DNA from: an uncultured Granulosicoccaceae bacterium
GTDB lineage: Bacteria > Pseudomonadota > Gammaproteobacteria > Granulosicoccales > Granulosicoccaceae
Direction: 5' to 3'
Length of the DNA stretch: 59,139 nt
Assembly (NCBI GenBank): GCA_938035525.1
Contig: CALHOI010000006.1
Coordinates: 1 to 59,139, forward strand
In this document: in pieces, positions 18,234 to 26,706 of the stretch
Layout: each line of letters starts with the position of its first letter
How positions within the stretch are numbered: the first letter of the stretch is position 1
Notes under the pieces: model-generated
Seen by the model: the letters and a program-made list of their open reading frames with translations, nothing else
What the model was told of the DNA's origin: nothing
The model's database searches: none
Program-made: the position numbers and the translations under genes

Positions 18234-18798
18234 TGTCAGCCTCCGATTCACCTTCCGCTTTTGGCGCTAACTGATTAACGCTTAACTTAAAAGTACTGAT
18301 ATCACCCTCGGTCTCGGCTTGGATAACATCCAGGGTGGGGTTTTCGAAATAATCGCTTCGGTCCATGCGACGCATCAGTGCAGAGACTCGCGCATTGGAT
18401 TCGGCGCGGCCTTCGACAACCAGTTTCTTTTGTCCCACTTGCTTCATGGAAGTCAGGAAGACGCCATCTGGCAGACGGGTAGCCACTTCGTGGAAGGTGT
18501 GGACAATTTGTGGTCGCTGTCCCTGTAGCTGCTGAATGATTTCCATTCGTGCTAACAGGTTGGCTTTGGTATTTTCCAGTTCTGCAATTGCAGCCAGTTC
18601 TTCTTGCAGCAGATCGATTTCAGTATTCAAACGTGCGTTACGCTTTTCCTGAAAGTTCACCTTGTCGGCAGCGAATTGCAATCCACCCCAGCCAGCGCCA
18701 GCAGCAAGTGCTGCGCACAGTCCCAGGACCACATAAAACTCTTTGTTCTTTTCGCGCCGGTGCGTTTCACGCCACGGCAGCAGATTAATCTTTGTCAT
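18223..18798 (-). CDS. pilN: Type IV pilus assembly protein PilN
   Basis: Inner-membrane partner of PilO; its cytoplasmic tail docks on PilM. The tail MTKINLLPWRETHRREKNKE includes the INLLPWRE motif that binds the PilM cleft. A single membrane helix (about 22-44) is followed by a coiled coil and a ferredoxin-like domain. It has 191 residues, the usual size. The stop of pilM and the start of pilN share bases (TAATG), indicating translational coupling. Confidence 0.95.
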   Translation of the reverse strand: MTKINLLPWRETHRREKNKEFYVVLGLCAALAAGAGWGGLQFAADKVNFQEKRNARLNTEIDLLQEELAAIAELENTKANLLARMEIIQQLQGQRPQIVHTFHEVATRLPDGVFLTSMKQVGQKKLVVEGRAESNARVSALMRRMDRSDYFENPTLDVIQAETEGDISTFKLSVNQLAPKAEGESEADNGI

Positions 18799-19862
18799 TA
18801 GTTGGCTCCTCGCATGGCCAGTCCGGCGGCAATCATCATGGCAGGGCCATCATCTCTGAGTCGTTGTGCTGGTATGTCAGAGCCGATGCTCATCTCACCA
18901 AAAGGGTCTGCAATAACAGTTGGTGTGCCGATTCGTTCTTCGATAAGTTCGGCAACACCGGGGATACCGGTACAACCACCGGCCAACACAATGTGGTCAA
19001 CGTAGTCGTTCTTGTCAGCAGAGAAAAAGAATTGCAGAAAACGGTTTGCTTGCTGAACCATCAAGTCTCTGAATGGTGCAAGTACTTCTGGCTCATAGTT
19101 GTCTGGTAAGCCACCTACGCGCTTTACGCGACCGGCATCTTCGTAAGACAAACCATAGCGACGCATGATTTCTTCTGTTAATTGCTTACCGCCAAAGGGT
19201 TGTTCTCGTGTGTAGATCAGGCTTTGATCGCGCAGTACGCACAGGCTGGTCATGCTTGCACCAACGTCAAGAATGGCAACGGTCTGTTCCATTCCTTCGT
19301 CAGGCACTTGGTGTTTGATTAATTGAAAAGCGCCTTCCATGGTGTAAGGCTCAACGTCAACGATTTTGACGTTCAGTCCACCGATCTCAGCGGCGGCTGT
19401 TCTGTCTTCAACGTTCTCGCTGCGAGAGGCGGCAAGTAAAACGTCCACCATGCCGTTGGCTTCTTCTGATGGGCCAATGATGTGAAAGTCGAGATTGACT
19501 TCCTCAAGTGCATACGGAATATATTGATCTGCCTCAAGCTGAATCTGCGCATCCATTTCGTGCGGCTTCAGGTCATCAGGCATCTGGATGACTTTGGTGA
19601 TTACCATTGCGCTGGGTACAGCAACTGCGGCATTTTTGGTGCGTGTGCCGGAACGCTTTACCGCGCGTCGGATGGCGTCACCGACCGCTTCCACATCCTG
19701 GAGGTTTTTCTCTGTCACAGCATTAGCTGGCAGTGGCTCAACGGTGTAACTGACCGCTTTGTAGCCCTTTTTAGTTGGCTTGAGCTCGAGGAGCTTTACT
19801 GATGTGGCCGTAATGTCGAGCCCGATCAGTCCGGAGTTTCTTGATGCTATTTTGAGTGCCAT
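18798..19862 (-). CDS. pilM: Type IV pilus assembly ATPase-like protein PilM
   Basis: Cytoplasmic actin/FtsA-fold protein that binds ATP and the PilN tail. It has 354 residues with GLDITATSVKLLEL at residue 14 (phosphate-1 loop), ILDVGASMTSLCVL near 198 (phosphate-2 loop) and VLAGGCTGIPGVAELIEERIG near 295 (adenosine motif). It is the first gene of the pilMNOPQ operon and diverges from ponA over 245 bp. I see no strong sigma70 promoter just upstream of it. Confidence 0.95.
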   Translation of the reverse strand: MALKIASRNSGLIGLDITATSVKLLELKPTKKGYKAVSYTVEPLPANAVTEKNLQDVEAVGDAIRRAVKRSGTRTKNAAVAVPSAMVITKVIQMPDDLKPHEMDAQIQLEADQYIPYALEEVNLDFHIIGPSEEANGMVDVLLAASRSENVEDRTAAAEIGGLNVKIVDVEPYTMEGAFQLIKHQVPDEGMEQTVAILDVGASMTSLCVLRDQSLIYTREQPFGGKQLTEEIMRRYGLSYEDAGRVKRVGGLPDNYEPEVLAPFRDLMVQQANRFLQFFFSADKNDYVDHIVLAGGCTGIPGVAELIEERIGTPTVIADPFGEMSIGSDIPAQRLRDDGPAMMIAAGLAMRGAN

Positions 19863-20068
19863 GTCGTGTTTAGCGCCTTTAGCCGTTATTTTCTTGAGTC
19901 ACCGAAAGGGGTTATTTCTTTCTGTAACAATGGCTTGGGCGTGTTTCCTCCGTTCAATAACTGTTTCGCTGAGCAAAAGGGCCGGTTTTGACCCTAGTGC
20001 CAGATTTCTGGCATATGTGTCCAGTTCGCAAACCACGCACTGTATTTGCGTGTGGATGTGCGTTCAGT

Positions 20069-20077
20069 TGGTATAAT
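20069..20077 (+). promoter_or_regulatory. Extended -10 promoter of the PBP1A gene
   Basis: TGGTATAAT is a perfect extended -10 element (TGn plus consensus TATAAT). Transcription would start near 20084, leaving a leader of about 24 nt. A weak -35 (TTGCGT) sits 20 bp upstream, which is acceptable for extended -10 promoters. Confidence 0.6.
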
Positions 20078-20107
20078 TCGTTGTTAAGCAACGATTTAAC
20101 CGTTTGT

Positions 20108-22735
20108 ATGCCTCATTCATCTACACATCGACGACGCAGACGGACGTCTTCTGTCCGCACCACTCGCCGCAAAAAGCGCAGCTTGTGGGTTTCTGTATTC
20201 AAATGGCTTGCCATTTCGGGGGTTACGTTAGGAATTTTGTGCGCGATCGGCGTTGGATTGCTGTATTTCAAAATCAAGCCCGAACTGCCTGACGTCAATG
20301 TGCTGCGCGAAGTGCAATTGCAGATGCCGCTGCGTATTTACACAGAAGACGGGCTGCTGATTTCTGAGTACGGGGAAAAGAGGCGAGAACCGGTCCAGAT
20401 ATCGGCGGTGCCACAAGATTTAAAAAACGCCATCATCGCGGCCGAAGATGCGCGCTTTTATAAGCACCCCGGCGTTGACTACCAGGGCTTGATTCGTGCC
20501 GTGGTGCATATCCTTAAAACCGGTGAAAAAGGGCCGGGCGGCAGTACCATCACCATGCAGGTGGCCAGAAACTTCTTTCTAACCCGGGACAAAACCTACA
20601 TCAGAAAAATCAAAGAGATTTTTCTGTCGTTCAAAATTGAATCTGAACTCGAAAAAGACGAAATTCTTGAGCTTTATGTCAATAAAATCTATTTGGGCAA
20701 TCGCTCCTATGGTTTCGCCGCCGCGTCCAAGGTTTATTACGGTAAAAAAATCGGCGACCTGGAGCTGGCCGAAGCTGCCATGCTGGCCGGTCTGCCAAAA
20801 GCACCTTCACGCTACAACCCTATCGTTAATCCAGAGCGTGCATTGTTGCGTCGCGACTACGTGTTGCGTCGACTTAACGAACTCGACATGATCAGCGACA
20901 AAGTATTCACCGAAACCAAGGCCTTGCCTGTCAGTGCCGCATTGCATTATTCCAGGCCCGAGGCTGAAGCCAACTATGTTGGCGAGATGGTTCGCGAGCG
21001 CATACAACAGCTGTATGGCGACCAATGGTCAACGGCCGGATTTAACGTCTACACAACCATTCGTTCCGATACGCAAAACGCCGCCAATGATGCGTTGCGT
21101 AACGCTTTGTTTAACTACGAACGACGGCATGGATTTACCGGTGCCATTGGTACGGTTGATACAGCCACACTACAAGACCCCGAAGCATTGGAGAAAAATC
21201 TCAAGGAATACTCTAATCGCGGTGGTATGCATCCGGCTGCGGTTATTGATGTAAACGATACAACGGCAACCTTGGTTTTGGGTAATGGTGATCAATACAC
21301 CTTGCCCTTTGAAGACATTGAATGGGCGCGTGAGCGACTGGGTACCGATGAGCTTGGCGATGAAATAACCAGGGTTACTGAAGTGCTTGCTGTTGGCGAT
21401 GTGGTGCACTTACAGTTATTGGCCGACGGCACAGCCAGCATGGTGCAAGAACCAAAAATAGAAGGCGCATTTGTCGCTATAGAACCGCTGTCGGGTAAGG
21501 TGCTGGCTTTGGTAGGCGGTTTTGATTATTTTCGCAGTAAGTTTAACCGGGTGACCCAAGCTCGACGTCAGCCAGGCTCGACAATTAAACCATTCATCTA
21601 TTCAGCTGCGCTGGAGCGTGGTGACACCGCAGCAACTATTTATAACGATGCGCCTGTCGTATTCCACGATGCAGCACTCGAAGGTGAGTGGCGACCACAA
21701 AATTACAGCGGCAGCTTTACCGGACCAACAAGGTTGCGAGAGGCACTGGTTAAATCCAGTAACCTGGTTGCCGTACGAGTCTTGCGTGAAATGGGTGTGC
21801 CTGCCGCCATCGACTATGCTCAGCGATTTGGGTTTAAAACAGAACACTTACCCGAAGACTTGTCATTGGCGCTGGGTAATGCGTCGGTAACGCCAATGGA
21901 GCTGACTTCCGCTTTCGCTATTTTTGCAAACGGTGGCTATAAAGTGCCATCGCATTTTGTTCAGCGTATTGAAGACCCTCGCGGTGAAGTACTTTATACC
22001 GCTCCTAAGGTTGTGCTTTGTGCCGATTGCCCCATTGATGACAATTACGAACTACTGGCCGAAGTTGAAGCTATTACTGATGCCGAAGAAGCGTCCGATA
22101 CTGAAGCGGACGCTGCCACCGACTCGTCAGCAGACTCGTCCACTGAGGAGAATGCCCTCGTTGCCGAACTGGCAGAATTGGACGTGGTTAACGCGCCCAG
22201 GGTGATTGATGCACGTAATGCTTACGTGATGAGTAGCATGATGCGCGAAGTGGTAAAACGCGGTACGGGTCGTCGTGCTGGTGAGGCGCTGGGTCGAAAA
22301 GACCTTGCTGGCAAAACCGGCACAACCAACAATCAACTGGATGCCTGGTTCGCAGGGTTTAATTCGCGTGTTGTCGCATCAGCGTGGGTGGGTTCTGATG
22401 GCCTGGACCCGCTGGGCAGAAGAGAAGCTGGCGGCATCGCGGCCTTGCCAATGTGGACTGAATTCATTGGCAAAACACTTGAAGGTGTTCCCGAGGATGA
22501 ATTCACTACCCCTGCCGGTTTACAAACCGTGCGCATTGACCGACGCACTGGCGAACGAGCCAGCGGCGAAGGCAGCATGATGGAATTCTTTTTTGACGGG
22601 GCATTGCCTGAAGGTGTGGCTCAAAATACGGTTAGCACTGAAAGCTCCGGTGGTTCCTCCAGCCAAAGCGCCAGTGCGCCTGTGGTCACTAAATCAAAAA
22701 GTCAGGCTAAAAAAGAAGTAGAGGATATATTTTAG
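20108..22735 (+). CDS. ponA: Penicillin-binding protein 1A (class A, bifunctional)
   Basis: Polymerises and crosslinks peptidoglycan. It has 875 residues from ATG 20108; the frame extends further upstream without support. A very basic cytoplasmic tail (RRRRR, RRKKR) precedes one membrane helix (about 31-52). The glycosyltransferase domain carries AAEDARFYKHPGVDYQG with the catalytic Glu. The transpeptidase domain carries the active-site serine in PGSTIKPF, SSN in VKSSNLVAVR and KTGTTN. An acidic, Ser/Thr-rich insert (about 645-685) lies before the KTG motif. The divergent pairing with pilM is conserved in Pseudomonas and relatives. Confidence 0.95.
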   Translation: MPHSSTHRRRRRTSSVRTTRRKKRSLWVSVFKWLAISGVTLGILCAIGVGLLYFKIKPELPDVNVLREVQLQMPLRIYTEDGLLISEYGEKRREPVQISAVPQDLKNAIIAAEDARFYKHPGVDYQGLIRAVVHILKTGEKGPGGSTITMQVARNFFLTRDKTYIRKIKEIFLSFKIESELEKDEILELYVNKIYLGNRSYGFAAASKVYYGKKIGDLELAEAAMLAGLPKAPSRYNPIVNPERALLRRDYVLRRLNELDMISDKVFTETKALPVSAALHYSRPEAEANYVGEMVRERIQQLYGDQWSTAGFNVYTTIRSDTQNAANDALRNALFNYERRHGFTGAIGTVDTATLQDPEALEKNLKEYSNRGGMHPAAVIDVNDTTATLVLGNGDQYTLPFEDIEWARERLGTDELGDEITRVTEVLAVGDVVHLQLLADGTASMVQEPKIEGAFVAIEPLSGKVLALVGGFDYFRSKFNRVTQARRQPGSTIKPFIYSAALERGDTAATIYNDAPVVFHDAALEGEWRPQNYSGSFTGPTRLREALVKSSNLVAVRVLREMGVPAAIDYAQRFGFKTEHLPEDLSLALGNASVTPMELTSAFAIFANGGYKVPSHFVQRIEDPRGEVLYTAPKVVLCADCPIDDNYELLAEVEAITDAEEASDTEADAATDSSADSSTEENALVAELAELDVVNAPRVIDARNAYVMSSMMREVVKRGTGRRAGEALGRKDLAGKTGTTNNQLDAWFAGFNSRVVASAWVGSDGLDPLGRREAGGIAALPMWTEFIGKTLEGVPEDEFTTPAGLQTVRIDRRTGERASGEGSMMEFFFDGALPEGVAQNTVSTESSGGSSSQSASAPVVTKSKSQAKKEVEDIF

Positions 22736-22788
22736 ATTCAGTGACTGGAAAGTTGAAGCCTGAAAATTGCGCGATTATATAGCGCCCT

Positions 22789-23667
22789 TTACTGCCGTTC
22801 GTGTAGTGCGTCTAATACGCTCAGCCAATCGCTGCTAATTTGTCCGTATTCATCGATACAGCTATCCGCTTTTTCTTCGCTGAGTTCGCCTGCGTCGATT
22901 AAATCTTCGTTGTCTTCTGGCTGCGCACCGTAGATGTGGCACAGGGTTGTGAAGTAGCGTTGAATATCCAGGCTGTGTTCATCCCAGAAGTCTTCGCTGT
23001 AATAGGTGTCAGTGTCTTCGTCTTCAAGCGCGAACATGTTGGCAGCGTTCCGCGCAAGTGAGTCGCCGTTTTCAAAATACTCAAGTATCAGCACATTAGC
23101 CAGGTTATCGGCTGCGTCTTCCTCTTTGCCCAGTATGGGAATATTATGCTGTGCAATGATGGCATGAGCAATTTCATGCAGTAAAGTGTGGGTGAACACA
23201 TCCAGCATAACGTCGTTGCGTTCTTGTTTGGTATTGGCAAGATCGGCGTTAACAAACCGTTGATTGATCTCCACAAGAAATTCACCAGGCACCCAGATTT
23301 CGTTAGTGGCTGGGTCAAACAGCGGGCCATCGTCTGCGCCAATACGAAGGGTTAATGTTTGCGCAAATGGCACAGTGTCGTTGATAAACGCAAGCAACAT
23401 TGGCAGAGCGTCTTCTTGTTTTAATCTATCAACATACGGTTGTTCGCTTACGCCAAATTGATCATCAAAAACCACGTGCAGGGCACTGGTGTTTGCCTCA
23501 ATTGAGCTGGCCGAATAACCCCACAACGTTAGGACCAGTGTCGCCTGAATCAGCGCTGTCTGAAACAACGTCTTAGGAGGTTTATCCTTCTGCAATTTAG
23601 CCTTCTTAATCTTTGTCTGCTGAAACTCTGTCTGCAAACCGAAAGCTCGGTAGGTGCGATTCTTCAA
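22789..23667 (-). CDS. DUF4344-type putative metallopeptidase, exported
   Basis: A 292-residue protein with the zincin motif HEIAH (in LLHEIAHAIIAQHNIP) and, 20 residues on, GKEEDAADNLA; this pairing is the signature of the DUF4344 putative metallopeptidases, in which the second acidic cluster probably provides the third zinc ligand. A hydrophobic segment (about 36-56) after a Lys-rich stretch is a signal peptide or anchor, so the enzyme is likely periplasmic. The start is uncertain: TTG at 23667 has TAGG eight bases upstream, but it gives an unusually long N-region (34 residues). No substrate is known. It converges on ponA. Confidence 0.75.
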   Translation of the reverse strand: MKNRTYRAFGLQTEFQQTKIKKAKLQKDKPPKTLFQTALIQATLVLTLWGYSASSIEANTSALHVVFDDQFGVSEQPYVDRLKQEDALPMLLAFINDTVPFAQTLTLRIGADDGPLFDPATNEIWVPGEFLVEINQRFVNADLANTKQERNDVMLDVFTHTLLHEIAHAIIAQHNIPILGKEEDAADNLANVLILEYFENGDSLARNAANMFALEDEDTDTYYSEDFWDEHSLDIQRYFTTLCHIYGAQPEDNEDLIDAGELSEEKADSCIDEYGQISSDWLSVLDALHERQ

Positions 23668-23773
23668 CGGTTATACCTATGGGGGAAATACTGCATTTTA
23701 TAACCGTCAGCGCTTGTAAAAACAACTGTTTCCGGTGATGCTTGTGTGGTGATTGGTACAAATGGAGTGGAAT

Positions 23774-24145
23774 ATGGATTTAGGTGCATTTTCAATCAGT
23801 CTGTCGGTCAAAAATCTTGACGCGTCACGCGAGTTTTACGAGAAGCTGGGCTTCACACAATTTGGCGGCGATGCTGAACAAAACTGGCTTATCATGAAAA
23901 ACGGTGAACACATCATTGGCTTGTTTCAAGGTATGTTCGAACAAAACCTGATGACATTTAATCCGGGTTGGGATCAAAACGCATCAGAGACCACTGACTT
24001 TACCGATGTGCGTGCCATCCAGAAGGAACTTGAAAAGCAAGGAATCGAACTCACCAGCCGGGCTGATGAAAACAGCACAGGACCTGCGAATATTTTTTTA
24101 AGCGACCCTGATGGCAATCAGATATTGATCGATCAACATCGCTAG
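23774..24145 (+). CDS. VOC/glyoxalase-superfamily protein
   Basis: A 123-residue single-module VOC (vicinal oxygen chelate) protein: beta-alpha-beta-beta-beta repeats with [20 protein letters not shown] at the start and [15 protein letters not shown] at the end. It resembles the uncharacterised glyoxalase/bleomycin-resistance group. The usual first metal ligand position is occupied by Ser (SLSV), so it may not be a metalloenzyme. GGAG six bases ahead supports the ATG at 23774 over the earlier in-frame start at 23753. It stands alone between leftward genes. Confidence 0.8.
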   Translation: MDLGAFSISLSVKNLDASREFYEKLGFTQFGGDAEQNWLIMKNGEHIIGLFQGMFEQNLMTFNPGWDQNASETTDFTDVRAIQKELEKQGIELTSRADENSTGPANIFLSDPDGNQILIDQHR

Positions 24146-24164
24146 TTGGTTATCGGTTTGCGAT

Positions 24165-24190
24165 AGCGTTATTCGTTAGCGTTATTCGTT
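24165..24190. repeat. 13-bp perfect tandem repeat at the Rieske gene stop
   Basis: AGCGTTATTCGTT is repeated exactly twice (24165-24177, 24178-24190) and followed by AGC. The second copy contains the stop of the downstream Rieske oxygenase gene (24182-24184 on the minus strand). Confidence 0.9.
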
Positions 24191-25300
24191 AGCCAGTTTA
24201 TTCGCCATGTAATGATAAAAATCCCAGACTGTACCTTCGTAATCGGGTGGTGCTAAATGCCCCCTGGTGGCAAAGCGTGATGACAAGCCTTTTTGTACAT
24301 CCAGTAAGCGTTCGCGATCTTCTATGTTGAACGAGCGGGCGAACTCTTTGCGTTCCTCTGCCTCGCCATCTTCAAACACTTGTTCGCGAGCGATAACATC
24401 CCATCGTGTTTGTAGATCAGTTGGGCCGGTGGGCGTGATGCTCATGTACACAGCGGAGTTGGGTGATACGGCAGCAACAAAGCCTGGGTAAATCCATACC
24501 ATCATGGATAAGGCGCGTTCCTCTTCGGTCATGTCCGGGTGAACTTGCGAACGGCCGGAATACGAACTGTTGTAGTGCGCTTTGTAACCGGTGTACCCAG
24601 CACCCGCCGGAATTTTTTCGCACAGCTTTGTGGGGGTCATTGGGTGCAGCGTGTCGCGGTGCACTGGGGTGATGTGATAACCCTCCATGAAGTTTTCGGC
24701 AAGGCATTTCCAGTTCAGTGGCCAGGTTTCTGATTCGGCACCAACACTGCGCATCTCTTCGGGGTGGTAATTTTGCACATAAGTATCGAGCCCGACTATT
24801 TGAGATTCAAACGAATCAGCTGTGCCACTCAAATTAACAAATAACCAACCCCACCACTCATGCGTTCTAAAGTTGGGTAGTTTGCATTGCTTCTTGTCGA
24901 AGCCTTCTGACTTATCAACCAGAGGTGCTGCCAATAGCTTGCCATTGAGGTCGTAAGACCAGCGATGATATGGGCAGGTGAATCGCTTGCTGTTGCCTTT
25001 GCCGCTGAGTAGCTGGCTGCCACGGTGACGACACACATTAGAAAGCACCGACACTTGCCCATCCTGATTACGGGCAATAATCAGTGGTTCTGAAAACATA
25101 TCCAGCGTGTAGTAATCGCCAGGCTTGGGTACTTCATCGGCGCGGCCAACACAAACCCAACCATTAACAAACAGTGTTTCGATTTCAGTTGGCACCATGT
25201 CGGCATCTTTATAAAAAGACGGTGGCATGGTCCGGGGTGTCAGACTTTCGTGTTCTTTTAGCTCCTTAAGAGCAGAGTGTGTGTCTATTGGTAGGTTCAT
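24182..25300 (-). CDS. Rieske non-heme iron oxygenase, alpha subunit (second of a tandem pair)
   Basis: A 372-residue ring-hydroxylating-type oxygenase subunit. The Rieske 2Fe-2S ligands are C90, H92, C109 and H112. The mononuclear iron site is formed by H209 and H214 within AENFMEGYHITPVH; the bridging residue three before the first His is Glu206 rather than Asp. Glu at this position is known from the carnitine oxygenase CntA and related quaternary-amine oxygenases, so a betaine- or trimethylammonium-type substrate is one possibility. It overlaps the upstream paralogue by 4 bp (ATGA), with GGAG five bases before its ATG. No reductase gene is adjacent. Confidence 0.88.
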   Translation of the reverse strand: MNLPIDTHSALKELKEHESLTPRTMPPSFYKDADMVPTEIETLFVNGWVCVGRADEVPKPGDYYTLDMFSEPLIIARNQDGQVSVLSNVCRHRGSQLLSGKGNSKRFTCPYHRWSYDLNGKLLAAPLVDKSEGFDKKQCKLPNFRTHEWWGWLFVNLSGTADSFESQIVGLDTYVQNYHPEEMRSVGAESETWPLNWKCLAENFMEGYHITPVHRDTLHPMTPTKLCEKIPAGAGYTGYKAHYNSSYSGRSQVHPDMTEEERALSMMVWIYPGFVAAVSPNSAVYMSITPTGPTDLQTRWDVIAREQVFEDGEAEERKEFARSFNIEDRERLLDVQKGLSSRFATRGHLAPPDYEGTVWDFYHYMANKLANE

Positions 25301-26478
25301 GTGGACTCCAACTCATTTGCTGGTGCGACTTTTGATGCCAGGTAATGGGCAAAATCATAATTAGGGCGTTCAAGGTGAGACAACGGACCGGGTTTGGCAA
25401 ATTCTGAGCACAAGCCTTTGTAGACTTTTTCAGTACAGCCGCGATCTTCTATGTTGACGTCATCAAGCAATTGCTTAAGTTCCATAAAATGTTCTTGGGC
25501 TTGTGCATCGTCGGCGTAGTCTTCAGACATGCCACCACCAAACATAATGCGCACCTTACCAACGCCTTCGGGGTGTAACGACAAATACCAAAAGTAGCCA
25601 GGCGTGAGCGTAATCAGCAGACTTGGGTAAATGGCCAGTAAATACGTGGTACGACGACGCTCGCCTTCCATGCGCGTGTTGTCCGGGTGCGCCATGGCGA
25701 TTTTTAAAGATTCGTCTTTTAATATGGTGTGGTAGTTAAACGCTTTGTGCCCAGGCGGGCAAACCATGTCTTCCAGCTTGGAAAGCGTCCCGATAGTGCC
25801 TCTGTGGCACACGGGCAAGTGATAGCTTTCCATAAAATTTTCCGCCAATACCTTCCAGTTAGTATCCCAAACATGTGTTTCAAAAAATGTTTCGCGGTAG
25901 TTGGTCATGTCATAGTCGGCAACCATGTCTGATACTTCAGAGAGTTGCGACGCAACATTAGGTGCGTCTTTGTTGAGTGTAACCATAATCCAGCCCAGCC
26001 ATTGCTCACATCGGATGGTTGGTAGCTGCATGCCTTTTTTGCAAAACGATGTGTTTTCTTCCATGGCGGGTGCGCCGCGAAGCTGGCCGTTTAATTCGTA
26101 AGTCCAGGCATGGTATGGACACACGATCGAATTGGTTTTGCCGCGACCTTCGAGCAACGTGGACATGCGATGCAGGCAAACATTCGACTGCGCCTTTAGA
26201 TCGCCGTTTTTATCTCGAATTACCATGATGGGTTGGCCGGCTAATTCGAGAGTCAGGTATTCGCCAGGTTCGCTAATCGATGAAGCGCGGCCAGCGCAAA
26301 ACCAGTCTTGTCCAAATATGTTTGCTATTTCAGCCTGCAAAAAGTGCTCTGATGTGTACACGCTGGGCGGCATGGCGTGGGCTTGTTCAAACGGTATGGC
26401 AACAGAGGACCGAAGCTCACTGATGGCACCGTCAGTGGAGATTGCAGGTGCTACCGTTTGGGTTGTGGTTGGATTCAA
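25297..26478 (-). CDS. Rieske non-heme iron oxygenase, alpha subunit (first of a tandem pair)
   Basis: A 393-residue paralogue of the following gene. Rieske ligands C101, H103, C120, H123; iron-site residues H220 and H225 in AENFMESYHLPVCH with Glu217 at the bridging position. Both proteins look complete and catalytic, so this is not an alpha/beta pair or a split gene. Because of the ATGA overlap the two are likely made together and may form mixed oligomers. The start is TTG at 26478, with AAGG seven bases upstream; no better ATG exists before residue 36. It lies 219 bp downstream of the nitronate-monooxygenase-like gene. Confidence 0.87.
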   Translation of the reverse strand: MNPTTTQTVAPAISTDGAISELRSSVAIPFEQAHAMPPSVYTSEHFLQAEIANIFGQDWFCAGRASSISEPGEYLTLELAGQPIMVIRDKNGDLKAQSNVCLHRMSTLLEGRGKTNSIVCPYHAWTYELNGQLRGAPAMEENTSFCKKGMQLPTIRCEQWLGWIMVTLNKDAPNVASQLSEVSDMVADYDMTNYRETFFETHVWDTNWKVLAENFMESYHLPVCHRGTIGTLSKLEDMVCPPGHKAFNYHTILKDESLKIAMAHPDNTRMEGERRRTTYLLAIYPSLLITLTPGYFWYLSLHPEGVGKVRIMFGGGMSEDYADDAQAQEHFMELKQLLDDVNIEDRGCTEKVYKGLCSEFAKPGPLSHLERPNYDFAHYLASKVAPANELEST

Positions 26479-26685
26479 ACTTCTGCCTTGGGCGTTGCCG
26501 CGCTGTTGGCCGAAATTACCACAGTCTTTGGTTGGATTAAAACGGCTTTATGAGCATTTACTTCCGTGGAGTCGCAATTACCAAAGTGTCGTGGGTGACG
26601 TAACACCGGCATAGTGTGACGTGGTTGGTTAAGTTGAGCTGGCAGGCTTTAATGTCAGCACAATTTAATGTTGATATTCTCTAAG

Positions 26686-26706
26686 AGCCAGTTTTTGTTA
26701 CTGGCT
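26686..26706. other. Hairpin at the 3' end of the NPD-like gene
   Basis: AGCCAGT (26686-26692) and ACTGGCT (26700-26706) form a perfect 7-bp stem with a 7-nt loop overlapping the stop codon of the NPD-like gene. The flanking sequence is not U-rich on the minus strand, so its use as a terminator is uncertain. Confidence 0.5.

Noticed and set aside
19863-19990. Promoter for the pilM operon
   Set aside because: Several weak TTG/TA-rich hexamers occur but no pair with acceptable spacing; not reported.
24182-26478. Frameshifted single oxygenase gene, or an alpha/beta pair
   Set aside because: Both proteins contain full Rieske and iron-site motifs and normal lengths, so they are two alpha subunits.
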